DNA from: Pseudobacter sp.
Lineage (GTDB): Bacteria; Bacteroidota; Bacteroidia; Chitinophagales; Chitinophagaceae
Assembly (NCBI GenBank): GCA_017849455.1
Contig: JAFIGX010000009.1
Coordinates: forward strand, 62,001-126,000
DNA: 64,000 nt
Direction: 5' to 3'
In this document: positions 1-9,200 of the stretch, piece after piece
How the letters are laid out: each line of letters opens with the position of its first letter
Position numbering within the stretch: position 1 is the stretch's first letter
Position numbers and translations under genes: made by a program
Notes under the pieces: generated by a model
The model's database searches: none
Told to the model about the DNA's origin: nothing
The model's input: only the letters and a program-made list of their open reading frames with translations

Positions 1-1298
1 TTGGCGGGCCTGATATCACTGCGTAGCTCGAAAGTATAGAGGTCGAGCCCGCCCCTGCTATCGCTGCGGTCGCTGGCATAGTAGGCGGTGCGGCCATCGG
101 CGGCCACTACCAGACTGCCCTCATTTTCGATGGTATTGATGGGATACCCCAGGTTCACGGCTTTTGTCCACGTATTTTTAGGGCCTTTCCTTACCACGAA
201 CAGGTCATCGCCTCCATAACCCAGATGCCCATTCGAAGTAAAATAAAGGGTCTGATTGTCGGCATGGATGAATGGGCAGCTTTCATCTCCTGCCGTATTC
301 ACTTCAGGCCCCAGGTTCTCCGGCTCGCCCCATCGCCCGTTGGGAAGGCGATGGCTCACATAAATATCGATTCCTCCATAACCGCCAGGCCTGGTGCTGG
401 CAAAATAGAGGTCCCGTTTATCCGGAGAGAGCGAAGGGGCCGATTCCCAGGCTTCGGTATTGATGCGGTTGCCCAGGTTTTCCGGTTCGCTCCAGCCATT
501 ATCTGTTAAATAGGAAATATAGAGATCGCAACTGCCAACCCCGCCGGGAAAATTACAGCCGGTGAAAATAAGCCATTGCCCATCCTGTGAAATATTTTGT
601 GCTCCTTCATTGCTGGCAGTGTTGATATTGCCGCTCAGTGGTTTGGCCATCGTCCAGCCGCTGTCTGTTTTGGTGGAACCGAAAAAATCTTCGTTGATGC
701 CGTTTACGCGGCGGGTAAAAATAAGCTCTTTACTGTCGATGGTAATGGTGGGGTAATATTCAGACCATTTTGAATTGATCTGATCGCCCATATTGGTGGG
801 CTCGAACTTGTAATCGCCCAAAGGTTTCTGTTTTTCATAATCGAGGGCAAACTGGTAGCTTTTTTGCCGGTATTCTCCTGCTTTACGGCTCTTGGGGTTG
901 AGGTTGGGGATGGCCAGGAACTCATTCACCGAAGCCAGTGCTTTGGCGAATTCACCTTTGCCGGCGAGATTGATGGAATAGGGCAGGTTATAGTCCTGGA
1001 AATAGAAGGAATCGATGGCCCGTGCTTTTTCATAATTCTCGATGGCCTTCTGGTAATTCTTCAATTCGCCATACATGCCGGCAATGGAGAGGTAGGCATC
1101 GAGAAAACCGGCATCAATGCGCACGGCTTCCTGTAACAGGCGGATGCCTTCCATGAAATTTCCATCCTGGGCGGTAGCGATGCCTTTCTCATAATAAGGA
1201 ACGGCCTTCTTGTTCACTTTGAGCTGATCGTACTGTGCCTGTGCAAAAAGCGAAAAGCCACATAATATAAATATGGTACAGAATTTTTTCACACCCAT
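1..1298 (-). CDS. TPR/PD40 envelope protein, C-terminus outside window
   Basis: The frame is open from the ATG at 1298 to the window edge, so only the first 432 codons are seen. A signal peptide (MGVKKFCTIFILCGFSLFAQAQ-like, cleaved near residue 22) is followed by TPR-like helices at about residues 25-130 (YYEKGIATAQDGNFMEGI, YGELKNYQKAIENYEKA). PD40 beta-propeller blades follow from about residue 165, with repeated strands such as ELIFTRR, LIFTGCNFPGG, LYFASTRPGGYGG, LYFTSNGHLGYGG and AYYASDRSDSRGG. This order is known from Bacteroidota proteins that end in an OmpA peptidoglycan-binding domain, including the T9SS subunit PorE and many paralogues. The end is not visible, so the OmpA domain is inference. 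The start codon lies inside one arm of a perfect inverted repeat. Confidence 0.85.
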   Translation of the reverse strand, partial: MGVKKFCTIFILCGFSLFAQAQYDQLKVNKKAVPYYEKGIATAQDGNFMEGIRLLQEAVRIDAGFLDAYLSIAGMYGELKNYQKAIENYEKARAIDSFYFQDYNLPYSINLAGKGEFAKALASVNEFLAIPNLNPKSRKAGEYRQKSYQFALDYEKQKPLGDYKFEPTNMGDQINSKWSEYYPTITIDSKELIFTRRVNGINEDFFGSTKTDSGWTMAKPLSGNINTASNEGAQNISQDGQWLIFTGCNFPGGVGSCDLYISYLTDNGWSEPENLGNRINTEAWESAPSLSPDKRDLYFASTRPGGYGGIDIYVSHRLPNGRWGEPENLGPEVNTAGDESCPFIHADNQTLYFTSNGHLGYGGDDLFVVRKGPKNTWTKAVNLGYPINTIENEGSLVVAADGRTAYYASDRSDSRGGLDLYTFELRSDIRPA

Positions 1299-1464
1299 AG
1301 TCAGAACCTGGATTTCAGGGATTTGATGGATTTGGATGAATGTTCATCGTCCTCCAGGAACTCCCGAACGAATCTAAATTAATCATTTTATAGTATGGTT
1401 CTAATAATTGAACAGATTTTCCTTATGGGCCATCAAATCCCTGAAATCCAGGTTCTGACTATGG
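1295..1464. repeat. 35-bp perfect inverted repeat around a 100-bp spacer
   Basis: Bases 1295-1329 are the exact reverse complement of 1430-1464, and pairing stops at both ends of the arms. The left arm holds the ATG of the PD40 protein (1296-1298). The right arm holds the queE stop codon (1459-1461). The spacer is AT-rich. Inversion between the arms would leave both genes intact and flip only the 100-bp spacer, the layout of Bacteroidota invertible promoters. A non-inverting palindromic intergenic repeat or a long RNA hairpin is equally possible. A degenerate copy of the arm (catcaaatcc ... ggttcagact) appears near 49642-49672. Confidence 0.85.
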
Positions 1465-2085
1465 AACATGGATGTATTTGTGCAATTGCAGGGAGAACTC
1501 CCATTGGGGATGCTCTTTGATATAGTCGATGATCAGCGGTGTCATAAGGGCTGATCGTTCCCATTCAGGTTGCAGGTACAATTTGCAGGCAGGGTTTACG
1601 GTAGCGGCATATTTTTCTGCCCAGTCGAAATCACTTTTGTTATAGATCACTACTTTCAGTTCGTTGGCCAAAGGCAGGATCTCCGGCAGGGGGAATTTGA
1701 ATTTTTTGGGAGAAAGGCAGATCCAGTCCCACTCGCCACTGAGCGGATGGGCGCCTGAGGTTTCGATATTGGTCTGGAAACCGGCATCATGCAAAGCGGT
1801 TGTAAGCGTATTGAGAGGATGCATGAGGGGCTCGCCGCCTGTGATCACTGCCATACGGCCGGGGTATGAAGCGGCTCCGCTCACGATGGTCCTCACCGAT
1901 TGAAGCGGATGTTTGGACCCATCCCAGCTTTCTTTCACATCACACCATACACAGCCCACATCACAGCCGCCGAGGCGGATGAAATAAGCTGCTTTGCCCT
2001 GGTGAAATCCTTCACCCTGAAGGGTGTAGAAAGATTCCATTACGGGCAGGAGGGTGGTGTCGATGGATGTTTCAGTGATCGTCAT
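1459..2085 (-). CDS. queE: 7-carboxy-7-deazaguanine synthase QueE
   Basis: This radical SAM enzyme converts 6-carboxy-tetrahydropterin to 7-carboxy-7-deazaguanine in the preQ0/queuosine pathway. At 208 aa it has the short substrate motif TLQGEGFHQG (21-30) and the shortened cluster loop GGCDVGCVWCD, with cysteines 41, 45 and 48 spaced CX3CX2C for the 4Fe-4S cluster. The glycine-rich TGGEPLMHP segment follows. ATG 2085 is chosen because TACCTTTG lies only four bases upstream, which implies a leaderless or near-leaderless mRNA. It follows folD on the same strand with its own promoter. The stop codon lies in the 35-bp inverted repeat. No other canonical queuosine gene is present; the QueF-like gene at 42.0 kb has lost its catalytic cysteine. 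Confidence 0.93.
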   Translation of the reverse strand: MTITETSIDTTLLPVMESFYTLQGEGFHQGKAAYFIRLGGCDVGCVWCDVKESWDGSKHPLQSVRTIVSGAASYPGRMAVITGGEPLMHPLNTLTTALHDAGFQTNIETSGAHPLSGEWDWICLSPKKFKFPLPEILPLANELKVVIYNKSDFDWAEKYAATVNPACKLYLQPEWERSALMTPLIIDYIKEHPQWEFSLQLHKYIHVP

Positions 2086-2089
2086 GATG

Positions 2090-2097
2090 CAAAGGTA
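2090..2097 (-). promoter_or_regulatory. -7 element TACCTTTG of queE
   Basis: An exact match to the Bacteroidota -7 consensus TAnnTTTG ends four bases before the queE ATG. I see no convincing TTG at the -33 position. The spacing puts the transcription start at or beside the ATG. Confidence 0.55.
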
Positions 2098-2098
2098 A

Positions 2099-2974
2099 TC
2101 AGTTCTTTTCCATACAGGCCCTATAGGTATTTTTCATCAGGGCGGCAATGGTCATGGGCCCTACGCCACCGGGCACAGGCGTGATATAGCTGCATTTGGG
2201 AGCTACGTTCCTGAAATCCACATCACCTTTAATGGAATAGCCGCGTTTTTTGGTAGGGTCTGTCACCCGTGTGATCCCTACATCGATCACGATGGCGCCT
2301 TCTTTTACCATATCCGCAGTCACGAATTCCGGGCGGCCCAGGGCTGCCACAATGATATCGGCCTGTAAACAGATCTCTTTGAGGTTTTTGGTATGGGAGT
2401 GGCAGATGGTGACAGTGCAATTGCCGGGATTGCCATTGCCGCTGAGCAGGATGCTCATGGGCCGGCCAACGATATTGCTGCGGCCGATCACCACTGCGTG
2501 CATGCCGCGGGTATCGATCTTGTAATGCTCCAGCATGAGCATGATACCATGAGGGGTAGCCGCAATGAAGGTGGGCAGGCCCTGCACCATCCTTCCTACG
2601 CTCACCGGGTGAAATCCATCCACATCTTTGGAGGGGTCGATAGTATTGATCACTTTCTCATCGGAAATATGTTTGGGCAAAGGCAGTTGTACCAGGATGC
2701 CATCTACATCGGGATCATCATTCAGGTCCTGGATGGCAGATAATAATTTGAACTCACTGATATCTTCCGGCAGGCGGACCAGGGTAGATTTGAACCCGAT
2801 CTCTTCACAGGTCTTCACTTTGGAACCAACATAAGTTTCACTGGCGCCATTGTTACCGACGAGGATGGCTGCCAGGTGGGGCACTTTCTTGCCTGCTGCG
2901 ATCAATTGGCCTGTTTTCAGTTTCAGCTTATCTTTCGTGGCCTGCGAAACGATTTGCCCGTCTAAAATTTGCAT
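2099..2974 (-). CDS. folD: Bifunctional methylenetetrahydrofolate dehydrogenase/cyclohydrolase FolD
   Basis: FolD interconverts 5,10-methylene-THF, 5,10-methenyl-THF and 10-formyl-THF in one-carbon metabolism. The 291-aa length is normal. Family signatures are clear: [14 protein letters not shown] with the catalytic-lysine region near residues 41-54, the [15 protein letters not shown] block, DVDGFHP, the nucleotide-binding [11 protein letters not shown], and the C-terminal [16 protein letters not shown] place the start at ATG 2974 (MQILDGQ), not at the upstream in-frame ATG 2995, because family members begin about here and TACCTTTG would lie inside the longer reading. It is followed 13 bases later by queE. 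Confidence 0.95.
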   Translation of the reverse strand: MQILDGQIVSQATKDKLKLKTGQLIAAGKKVPHLAAILVGNNGASETYVGSKVKTCEEIGFKSTLVRLPEDISEFKLLSAIQDLNDDPDVDGILVQLPLPKHISDEKVINTIDPSKDVDGFHPVSVGRMVQGLPTFIAATPHGIMLMLEHYKIDTRGMHAVVIGRSNIVGRPMSILLSGNGNPGNCTVTICHSHTKNLKEICLQADIIVAALGRPEFVTADMVKEGAIVIDVGITRVTDPTKKRGYSIKGDVDFRNVAPKCSYITPVPGGVGPMTIAALMKNTYRACMEKN

Positions 2975-2978
2975 GGCG

Positions 2979-2986
2979 CAAAGGTA
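2979..2986 (-). promoter_or_regulatory. -7 element TACCTTTG of folD
   Basis: An exact TAnnTTTG match ends four bases before the chosen folD ATG, the same geometry as for queE. It suggests a leaderless transcript and supports the shorter start. Confidence 0.55.
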
Positions 2987-3132
2987 AACCTCCATTCTCC
3001 CGTTTCGAAAATTTTTCCATTAATTTTTATCTACTATAAATTAATGTGTTTGCCTCAGTTAAATCTGTGAAAAATCTCTATGTATCCGTTGAAAAAACAG
3101 TTGCAATCACTTAGTACAACAAGGGCGCTGAT

Positions 3133-3969
3133 TTGTTTTTGTTAGAAACCATCCTTTTGAAAATTTTATTTCTTCCGATGCTGCTGACGATCTTCAACAG
3201 CAGCCCTGCACAAATAGCAAGGCCCTCACCGATATTGGGAACAGGGGCTTACAGTATTTTGTTTGCCGATGTTTTTTCAGGAAGCGCCAACCAGGCATCC
3301 CTGGCGAAAACCCGCCGGTTCAGCGCAGGATTGTATACGGAGAGAAAATACCTCCTTCGTGAATTGAGCGAGCACCGGTTAGCAATGACCATACCATTAC
3401 AATGGGGCGGCATAGGGATCGACATCGGCCATGCAGGATTCAGCGATTACAGTGAAACCAGTACAGGGATCGGTTATGGGAAGGAACTTGGGCCGGTAGA
3501 CATAGGCATCGGATTCCGGTATCGACACTTGCGCATTGGAGGATATGGCACTGCCTATGCATTGGGCCTGGAATTAGGCACCATCTGGCATTTATCGGAA
3601 AGCGTACACGCCGGTATTCATATCAGCAATCCTGCCGGTGGGAAATGGATAGGCATGTTCCGGCAGCAGCAACCTTCCCGCTATACGGCCGGAATAGGAT
3701 ATGAAGTTTCCCGGCAGGTACTCATCAGTACCGTGATCAGCAAGGAAGAAGACAGACCGGTTGAATGGCATGCCGGCGTTGATTACAACCTGACAAACCG
3801 GTTCTTCTTCAAAGCAGGCATCAATACCTGGTCCGCCACTCCTTACCTCGGCGGTGGATGGGGCTGGCCCCATTGGCGTATATTGGTTTCCGGTAGCTAC
3901 CATCAGGTATTGGGTGTTACGCCGGGATGTGCTGTTATTTTTCAACCCGGTAAAGAACAGCAGCCATGA
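3133..3969 (+). CDS. Outer-membrane beta-barrel protein of PorV/PorQ-like type
   Basis: This 278-aa protein has a signal peptide ending near SSPAQ and then alternating amphipathic strands rich in Gly and aromatic residues. The motif GTGAYSILFADVFSGSANQASLA resembles the start of PorV/PorQ-type barrels. The frame has a stop at 3112-3114 and no ATG before 3178. TTG 3133 gives a complete signal peptide, while ATG 3178 would leave only about 11 residues before the cleavage site. The stop overlaps the next start by ATGA, so the two genes are translationally coupled. The specific function is unknown; a role with the following helix-hairpin-helix protein is inferred from coupling only. Confidence 0.7.
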   Translation: MFLLETILLKILFLPMLLTIFNSSPAQIARPSPILGTGAYSILFADVFSGSANQASLAKTRRFSAGLYTERKYLLRELSEHRLAMTIPLQWGGIGIDIGHAGFSDYSETSTGIGYGKELGPVDIGIGFRYRHLRIGGYGTAYALGLELGTIWHLSESVHAGIHISNPAGGKWIGMFRQQQPSRYTAGIGYEVSRQVLISTVISKEEDRPVEWHAGVDYNLTNRFFFKAGINTWSATPYLGGGWGWPHWRILVSGSYHQVLGVTPGCAVIFQPGKEQQP

Positions 3970-6020
3970 AATATGGGTTGATGATATGGTTGATGCTGGG
4001 CATGCTTCCGGTAGTTCAGGCACAGGAAGAGGAGGCCGGCCATGCTGCAGGAGAGCAGCAATGGGAGGTCCAGGCCGAAGCTGGTAGCGATGCGTTGCAG
4101 GACGATTCATGGCTTCAGCAGTTAGTCCATTACCGGCGGCATCCCCTGAATATCAACCAGGCCGGCGCTGCCGAGTTGTCGTCCCTTCCAGGGCTCTCCG
4201 GCTGGCAGATTCAATCGCTGATCCGGTATCGTGAAATATTGGGAAAGCTTGTCCATGTAAATGAACTACAGGCCGTTCCGGGATGGGAACTTTCAACGAT
4301 CAGGCAGGTATTGCCTTTTATTACGGTACAGGATCGCCCGGTACTGGCAGAAAAACTGCAACAACGTTTACATGGAGGGGAACAGGCGTTCCTGTTGAGA
4401 TGCGCTCCTGCCGGCTATGATTCGGTTTCTGATCAACGTTATACCGGAAGCCAATTATATCTCCTTGCCCGCTACCGTTACAATTATAAGAATCTACTCC
4501 AGTATGGCATTACAGGCGAAAAAGATGCCGGTGAGGCTTTTTTCAGAGGGCCTGCGAAGACTGGTTTCGATTTCTATTCAGCACACCTTTTCCTTCGCAA
4601 ACTGGGCATTGTGGAATCCCTGGCGCTGGGTGATTTCACCGTGAACCTGGGGCAGGGTCTCATTCAGTGGCAGAGCCTGGCTTTCAGGAAAGGGTCGGCC
4701 GTGATGTCGGTGAAACGGGAAGGCCCGGTCTTGAAGCCGTACAATTCAAGCGGGGAATTCAATTTTCATCGGGGTGCGGGTATTACTTTGCGCAAAGCAG
4801 GCTGGCAATTTACCTGTTTCGGTTCCTGGCGCAAACTAAGCGCCCACCTCATGGAGGATACGATAGAACAGGGACTTTATATCAGCTCGCTCCTGCCATC
4901 CGGCTACCACCGTACAGTAACGGAATTAAATAGTCGAAATAATATCGACTTGCTTACGGCAGGTGCAAACCTGCAATACCGGCAGGCGCACTGGCATATC
5001 GGATTAAATACACTGAATTATCATTGTTCACATCCTTTCCGCTCATCCGGTAAACCGTATGACCTGTATTCGGTTGCTGGTGATCGTTGGAGTAATTACA
5101 GCATCGACTATAGCGGCAGTTTTCGTAACCTGCACTGGTTTGGAGAACTGGCCATCGACCGGCAGAGGGCCCCGGCCTTTCTCCATGGCTTCCTGTTGAG
5201 CCTGGATGCCCGAGCTGCCTTGTCGCTTTTGTACCGGCAGATCGATCAACGCTATCAGTCCTTTTTCAGCAATGCATTTACGGAGAACAGCCAGCCGGTC
5301 AATGAACAGGGTTTATATACCGGGATCAGCCTGCGACCTGCTCCCGGCTGGCAATTGGATGCCTATGCTGATCTATATCGTTTCCCCTGGCTGAAATACC
5401 GGCTGGATGCTCCGGGGGGCGGTTCCGATTACCTGTTCCTGGTGATTCATACGCCCCGAAAGAATGTGGAATGGTATGTCCGTTACAGGATGGAGCAAAA
5501 AACGGAAGGGCCTGCCGGCAACTTATTGCCTACCATGCCGGTATTGCCAGGCGTCCGGCAGCAATGGCGGGCCCAGTGTACATTCAGGCCCAGTCCCCGC
5601 CTTACGTTGAGGCAAAGGTTTGAATGGTTATGGCATAAAGGCCCGCTGATGCGGAAAGAGCAGGGGGTTACTGCTTTCATGGACCTGTCATGGCGCCCTG
5701 TTCGATCCTTCTCGTTAGACTGTCGCTGGCAATATTTCGAGACCGACGGGTACAACGCCCGCGTATATGCGTATGAGCAGGATGTATCGTACAGCTTTTC
5801 CATCCCGGCACTCTATGGTAAAGGGGTAAGGTATTACCTGTTGCTGAAATATCAATTACCTGAACGTTGGGCCGGCAGTTTTCCCAAAAAATTCAGGGTC
5901 ACCTGTTGGTTGAGGTATGGTGGTTTTCTCCGGCAGGAAGCTTCCGGGGAGAATAAATATGATATACGTACCCGGAAACCCGGCCAGCTTCAGTTACAAT
6001 GTATGATCAGATCGAAATGA
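3966..6020 (+). CDS. Secreted helix-hairpin-helix protein with large barrel-like C-terminal region
   Basis: The 684-aa protein starts with a signal peptide (MKYGLMIWLMLGMLPVVQAQ). At about residues 58-115 it carries two ComEA-like helix-hairpin-helix segments: PLNINQAGAAELSSLPGL and, further on, LVHVNELQAVPGW. The remaining 550 residues consist of short strands with many Tyr, Trp and Arg, for example YLLARYRYNYKN and RYRMEQ, consistent with an outer-membrane barrel. HHH motifs usually bind DNA, but in Bacteroidota this fusion is commonly annotated only as a helix-hairpin-helix domain protein, and no function is established to my knowledge. It is the second gene of a coupled pair with the barrel gene at 3133. 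Confidence 0.8.
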   Translation: MKYGLMIWLMLGMLPVVQAQEEEAGHAAGEQQWEVQAEAGSDALQDDSWLQQLVHYRRHPLNINQAGAAELSSLPGLSGWQIQSLIRYREILGKLVHVNELQAVPGWELSTIRQVLPFITVQDRPVLAEKLQQRLHGGEQAFLLRCAPAGYDSVSDQRYTGSQLYLLARYRYNYKNLLQYGITGEKDAGEAFFRGPAKTGFDFYSAHLFLRKLGIVESLALGDFTVNLGQGLIQWQSLAFRKGSAVMSVKREGPVLKPYNSSGEFNFHRGAGITLRKAGWQFTCFGSWRKLSAHLMEDTIEQGLYISSLLPSGYHRTVTELNSRNNIDLLTAGANLQYRQAHWHIGLNTLNYHCSHPFRSSGKPYDLYSVAGDRWSNYSIDYSGSFRNLHWFGELAIDRQRAPAFLHGFLLSLDARAALSLLYRQIDQRYQSFFSNAFTENSQPVNEQGLYTGISLRPAPGWQLDAYADLYRFPWLKYRLDAPGGGSDYLFLVIHTPRKNVEWYVRYRMEQKTEGPAGNLLPTMPVLPGVRQQWRAQCTFRPSPRLTLRQRFEWLWHKGPLMRKEQGVTAFMDLSWRPVRSFSLDCRWQYFETDGYNARVYAYEQDVSYSFSIPALYGKGVRYYLLLKYQLPERWAGSFPKKFRVTCWLRYGGFLRQEASGENKYDIRTRKPGQLQLQCMIRSK

Positions 6021-6224
6021 ATGAATTAGCAGGATTTGTATAACGTAAATGCTACGGATCAGCGAACTTTTTATGGCCGATACCCAACTTATCCTGTAGG
6101 ATGATCGGGCCAGGAAGGGATTGTTCCATTAACCAAAGGATTACAAATCAATTCAATTCTTCCGCAGCTTTTTCAGATTTTCAATTGTCTACAAAAAACA
6201 TCCTCACCCTATTTTAACATTTTT

Positions 6225-6252
6225 TTGGGAAGCCTTAAAGTTCCTATATTTA
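6225..6252 (+). promoter_or_regulatory. Promoter of the susC-susD-lipoprotein operon
   Basis: TTG at 6225-6227, 17-nt spacer, TATATTTA at 6245-6252, close to the Bacteroidota consensus TTG-N17-23-TAnnTTTG. It lies 28 bases before the susC ATG. The rest of 6021-6280 shows no gene. Confidence 0.6.
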
Positions 6253-6280
6253 CGCGTTAATTATAAAAATTACAAGTCAC

Positions 6281-9200
6281 ATGAGAAAAATTCTGTCACT
6301 GCTTGCAGTGCTGATACTATGCTCCGTATCAGTACTTGCACAAACCCGGTTTATCACCGGGCAAGTCCGGGATAATCAGGGTGAACCCCTTCCTTTCGCT
6401 TCAGTAACTGTCAAGAGCACCGGTCAAGGTGTAACTTCCGATGAAAATGGTAGCTTCCGCATCCGCGCTGCAACAGGCGATATACTCGTCTTCTCTGCTG
6501 CAGGCACTAAATCAGTAGAGCTTAAAGTAGGTGCAGGCGATGTGCTCAATGCTACGCTTACCAAAACAGGTGTATTACAGGAAGTAGTTGTTACTGCATT
6601 GGGTGTGCAACGGCAGGCCAAAGAGCTGGGCTATGCCGTTCAGTCGCTCAACAATAAAACACTCACTGCTGCAAAATCCGTCAACATTGCACAAGCCTTG
6701 AACGGGAAGATCTCCGGGTTGAACGTTTCTACTGTCAACAGTGGGGTGTTTGAAAATGCCAAGATCAACATCCGTGGTATCCGCTCACTCACTGGTAATA
6801 ACCAACCCATGCTGGTTGTTGACGGAGCGCCAACGCCCCTGGGTTATCTTTCCTCCATTCCACCAGATGATGTTCAGGACCTTACCATTTTGAAGAGCGC
6901 CGCTTCTGCCGCTATCTATGGTCCTGATGCGGTGAACGGTGTGCTGGTGATCACTACCAAGAGAGGTGGGAAGAAACCTACCATCACATTGAGCTCATCC
7001 ATCCAGGCTACCAAGGTTGCCTTCTTCCCCAAATTCCAACGGGAATTCGGAGCAGGCGCCGGTGAAGTAGTGGATGAGTTCGGTAACTATGGATATGTTT
7101 CTTATGAGAACCAGCAGTTCGGTCCCCGTTTCGATGGTTCCATCAAACCCATCGGTGTTCCACTGGAAGATGGCACACAGCAGCAAGGGCCTTACAGCGA
7201 TCTGCATTATAAGGATAAGGTCAAGTTCTGGAATACAGGTTTCACCCTCCAGAATTCAGTTTCTATTGCCGGTGAAGATTTCTACGTGAGTGTCATGGAC
7301 GCCAAGATCAAGGGATTGATACCCGATGATGTGAACCATCGTACCAGTCTCCGGTTCAATGGAGGTAAAAAATATGGTAACTTCTCGATCAATTATGGTA
7401 TCAACTATATCTTACAGAATTCTGATGTTGTCAATGAATCAGGTTTCCAAACAACCTATCCGGGCGCTTATAACGGCGGTCTGTTCTTCCTGATCATGCA
7501 AACGCCGAGCAATGTGCCTTTGTTGGACTATAAAGACCTGAACAGTAAATTGGGCAATATCTCCAATTATTACAACGAATATGCCATCAACCCTTACTGG
7601 CTGATCAAGAATATCCGTACCAGGGCCAGGCAGGATGATATCCTGGGAAGCATCGAGGTCAACTACCAGTTCTTCCCCTGGCTGAAGGCTTCGGCCAGGT
7701 TAAGCTCCAATCTTACTTTTGCCAATTTCAAGAATTCCAATGCGCCGGTCGTCATCTCCGACTGGGCCAAGACTTCCGGCTTTTTCGGCAGTCCGCGTAA
7801 TGCTACGCAATATTCCGACAGGCCAGGTTTTGTGCTCGACGACCAGAACTATGCTTCCCGCATAAACCTCGACTACTACCTGTCTGGTCAGCATGGGATC
7901 GTTAAAGATGTTTCTGTCAACTACCTGGTGGGTGGAGCAGTAAGGCAGAACCGCTGGAAGGATGTTGCCGTTGGTGGCAATAACCTGGTGGTTCCCGGTC
8001 TGTTCAACGTGGCTGCCAAGAGTGGTGATGCCAATGTGCCTACCTATACCGGATCAACGGTACCCAGCACCAATCCTATTCCACCGAACAACAATAACAA
8101 CTATGATATCACCTCCAGGCTGGTATCGGCTTATGGAACGGTCGGTTTCAGTTACAAGACCTGGGCACACCTGGAGTTTTCAGCAAGAAATGACTGGGAC
8201 AGCAGGCTGCTGCAAAACAAACGCTCTTTCTTCTATCCTGCAGTCAATGCTTCAGTAGTGCTTTCCGATGTGATCCCTGCCTTACAGAACAGTGATCTCA
8301 TCTCTTACCTGAAGATCAGGGGCGCTATCTCGAAATCAGGTAACGTAAACCTCAACCCGTATGCCCTGCAGGCTACCTATTCACAACCGATCGGGTTTCC
8401 TTATGGCGGCAATGTAGGCTTTACGACCAACAATACTATCCCAAGCACCAACCTCGAACCTGAATTCGTGGTCACCAAGGAGGTCGGTGCAGAATTGTCG
8501 TTCCTGCAAGACAGGATCAATTTCCAGGCAACTTATTTCAACCAGAAAAATACCAATCAGATCCTGACCGTCAGCCAGTCGGTCACCACCGGTTATTTCT
8601 TCGGGTTGGCGAATGCTGCCGACTTCAAGAATTATGGTGTTGAAATGGACCTGTCTCTGAACCCGGTGGTCAAGATCGGAAAGGGCAGGATCGATCTCCG
8701 CATCAATGCAACCTATAACGACAACAAGGTTACACGTACCCTCGGCAACCTGCCAGTGGTTGTTGGTGGTAGCAATGGATTCATCCAGAATTCAGTAAGC
8801 TCCCCCACCGTCAATAATATTGCCATGGTGGGAGGCCCTGCTTTTGCCTTCCAGCTCACGGATTATCTGAGGGATTCCGCCACCGGTAAAGTGATCGTGG
8901 ACCGCGTTACAGGTATGCCTACCCAGGCGCCCGGACTGGTAGTGAGAGGCCGCTCTCTTCCTCTCTGGATATTGGGCTTCACACCTTCTTACTCGATAGG
9001 CGACTTCGAATTCCGAATGACATGGGATTATAAAGCCGGTCATAATTTCTACTCGGGCCTTGGCTCCGATGAAGACTTTGCAGGGATCTCCAAAAGAAGT
9101 GCAGAATATGGCCGTCAGCGGTTCGTATTCCCCAATTCGGTAGTGGAAACCTCTCCCGGCTCGGGCAAGTATGTCGACAATACCAATATACAGGTACAGG

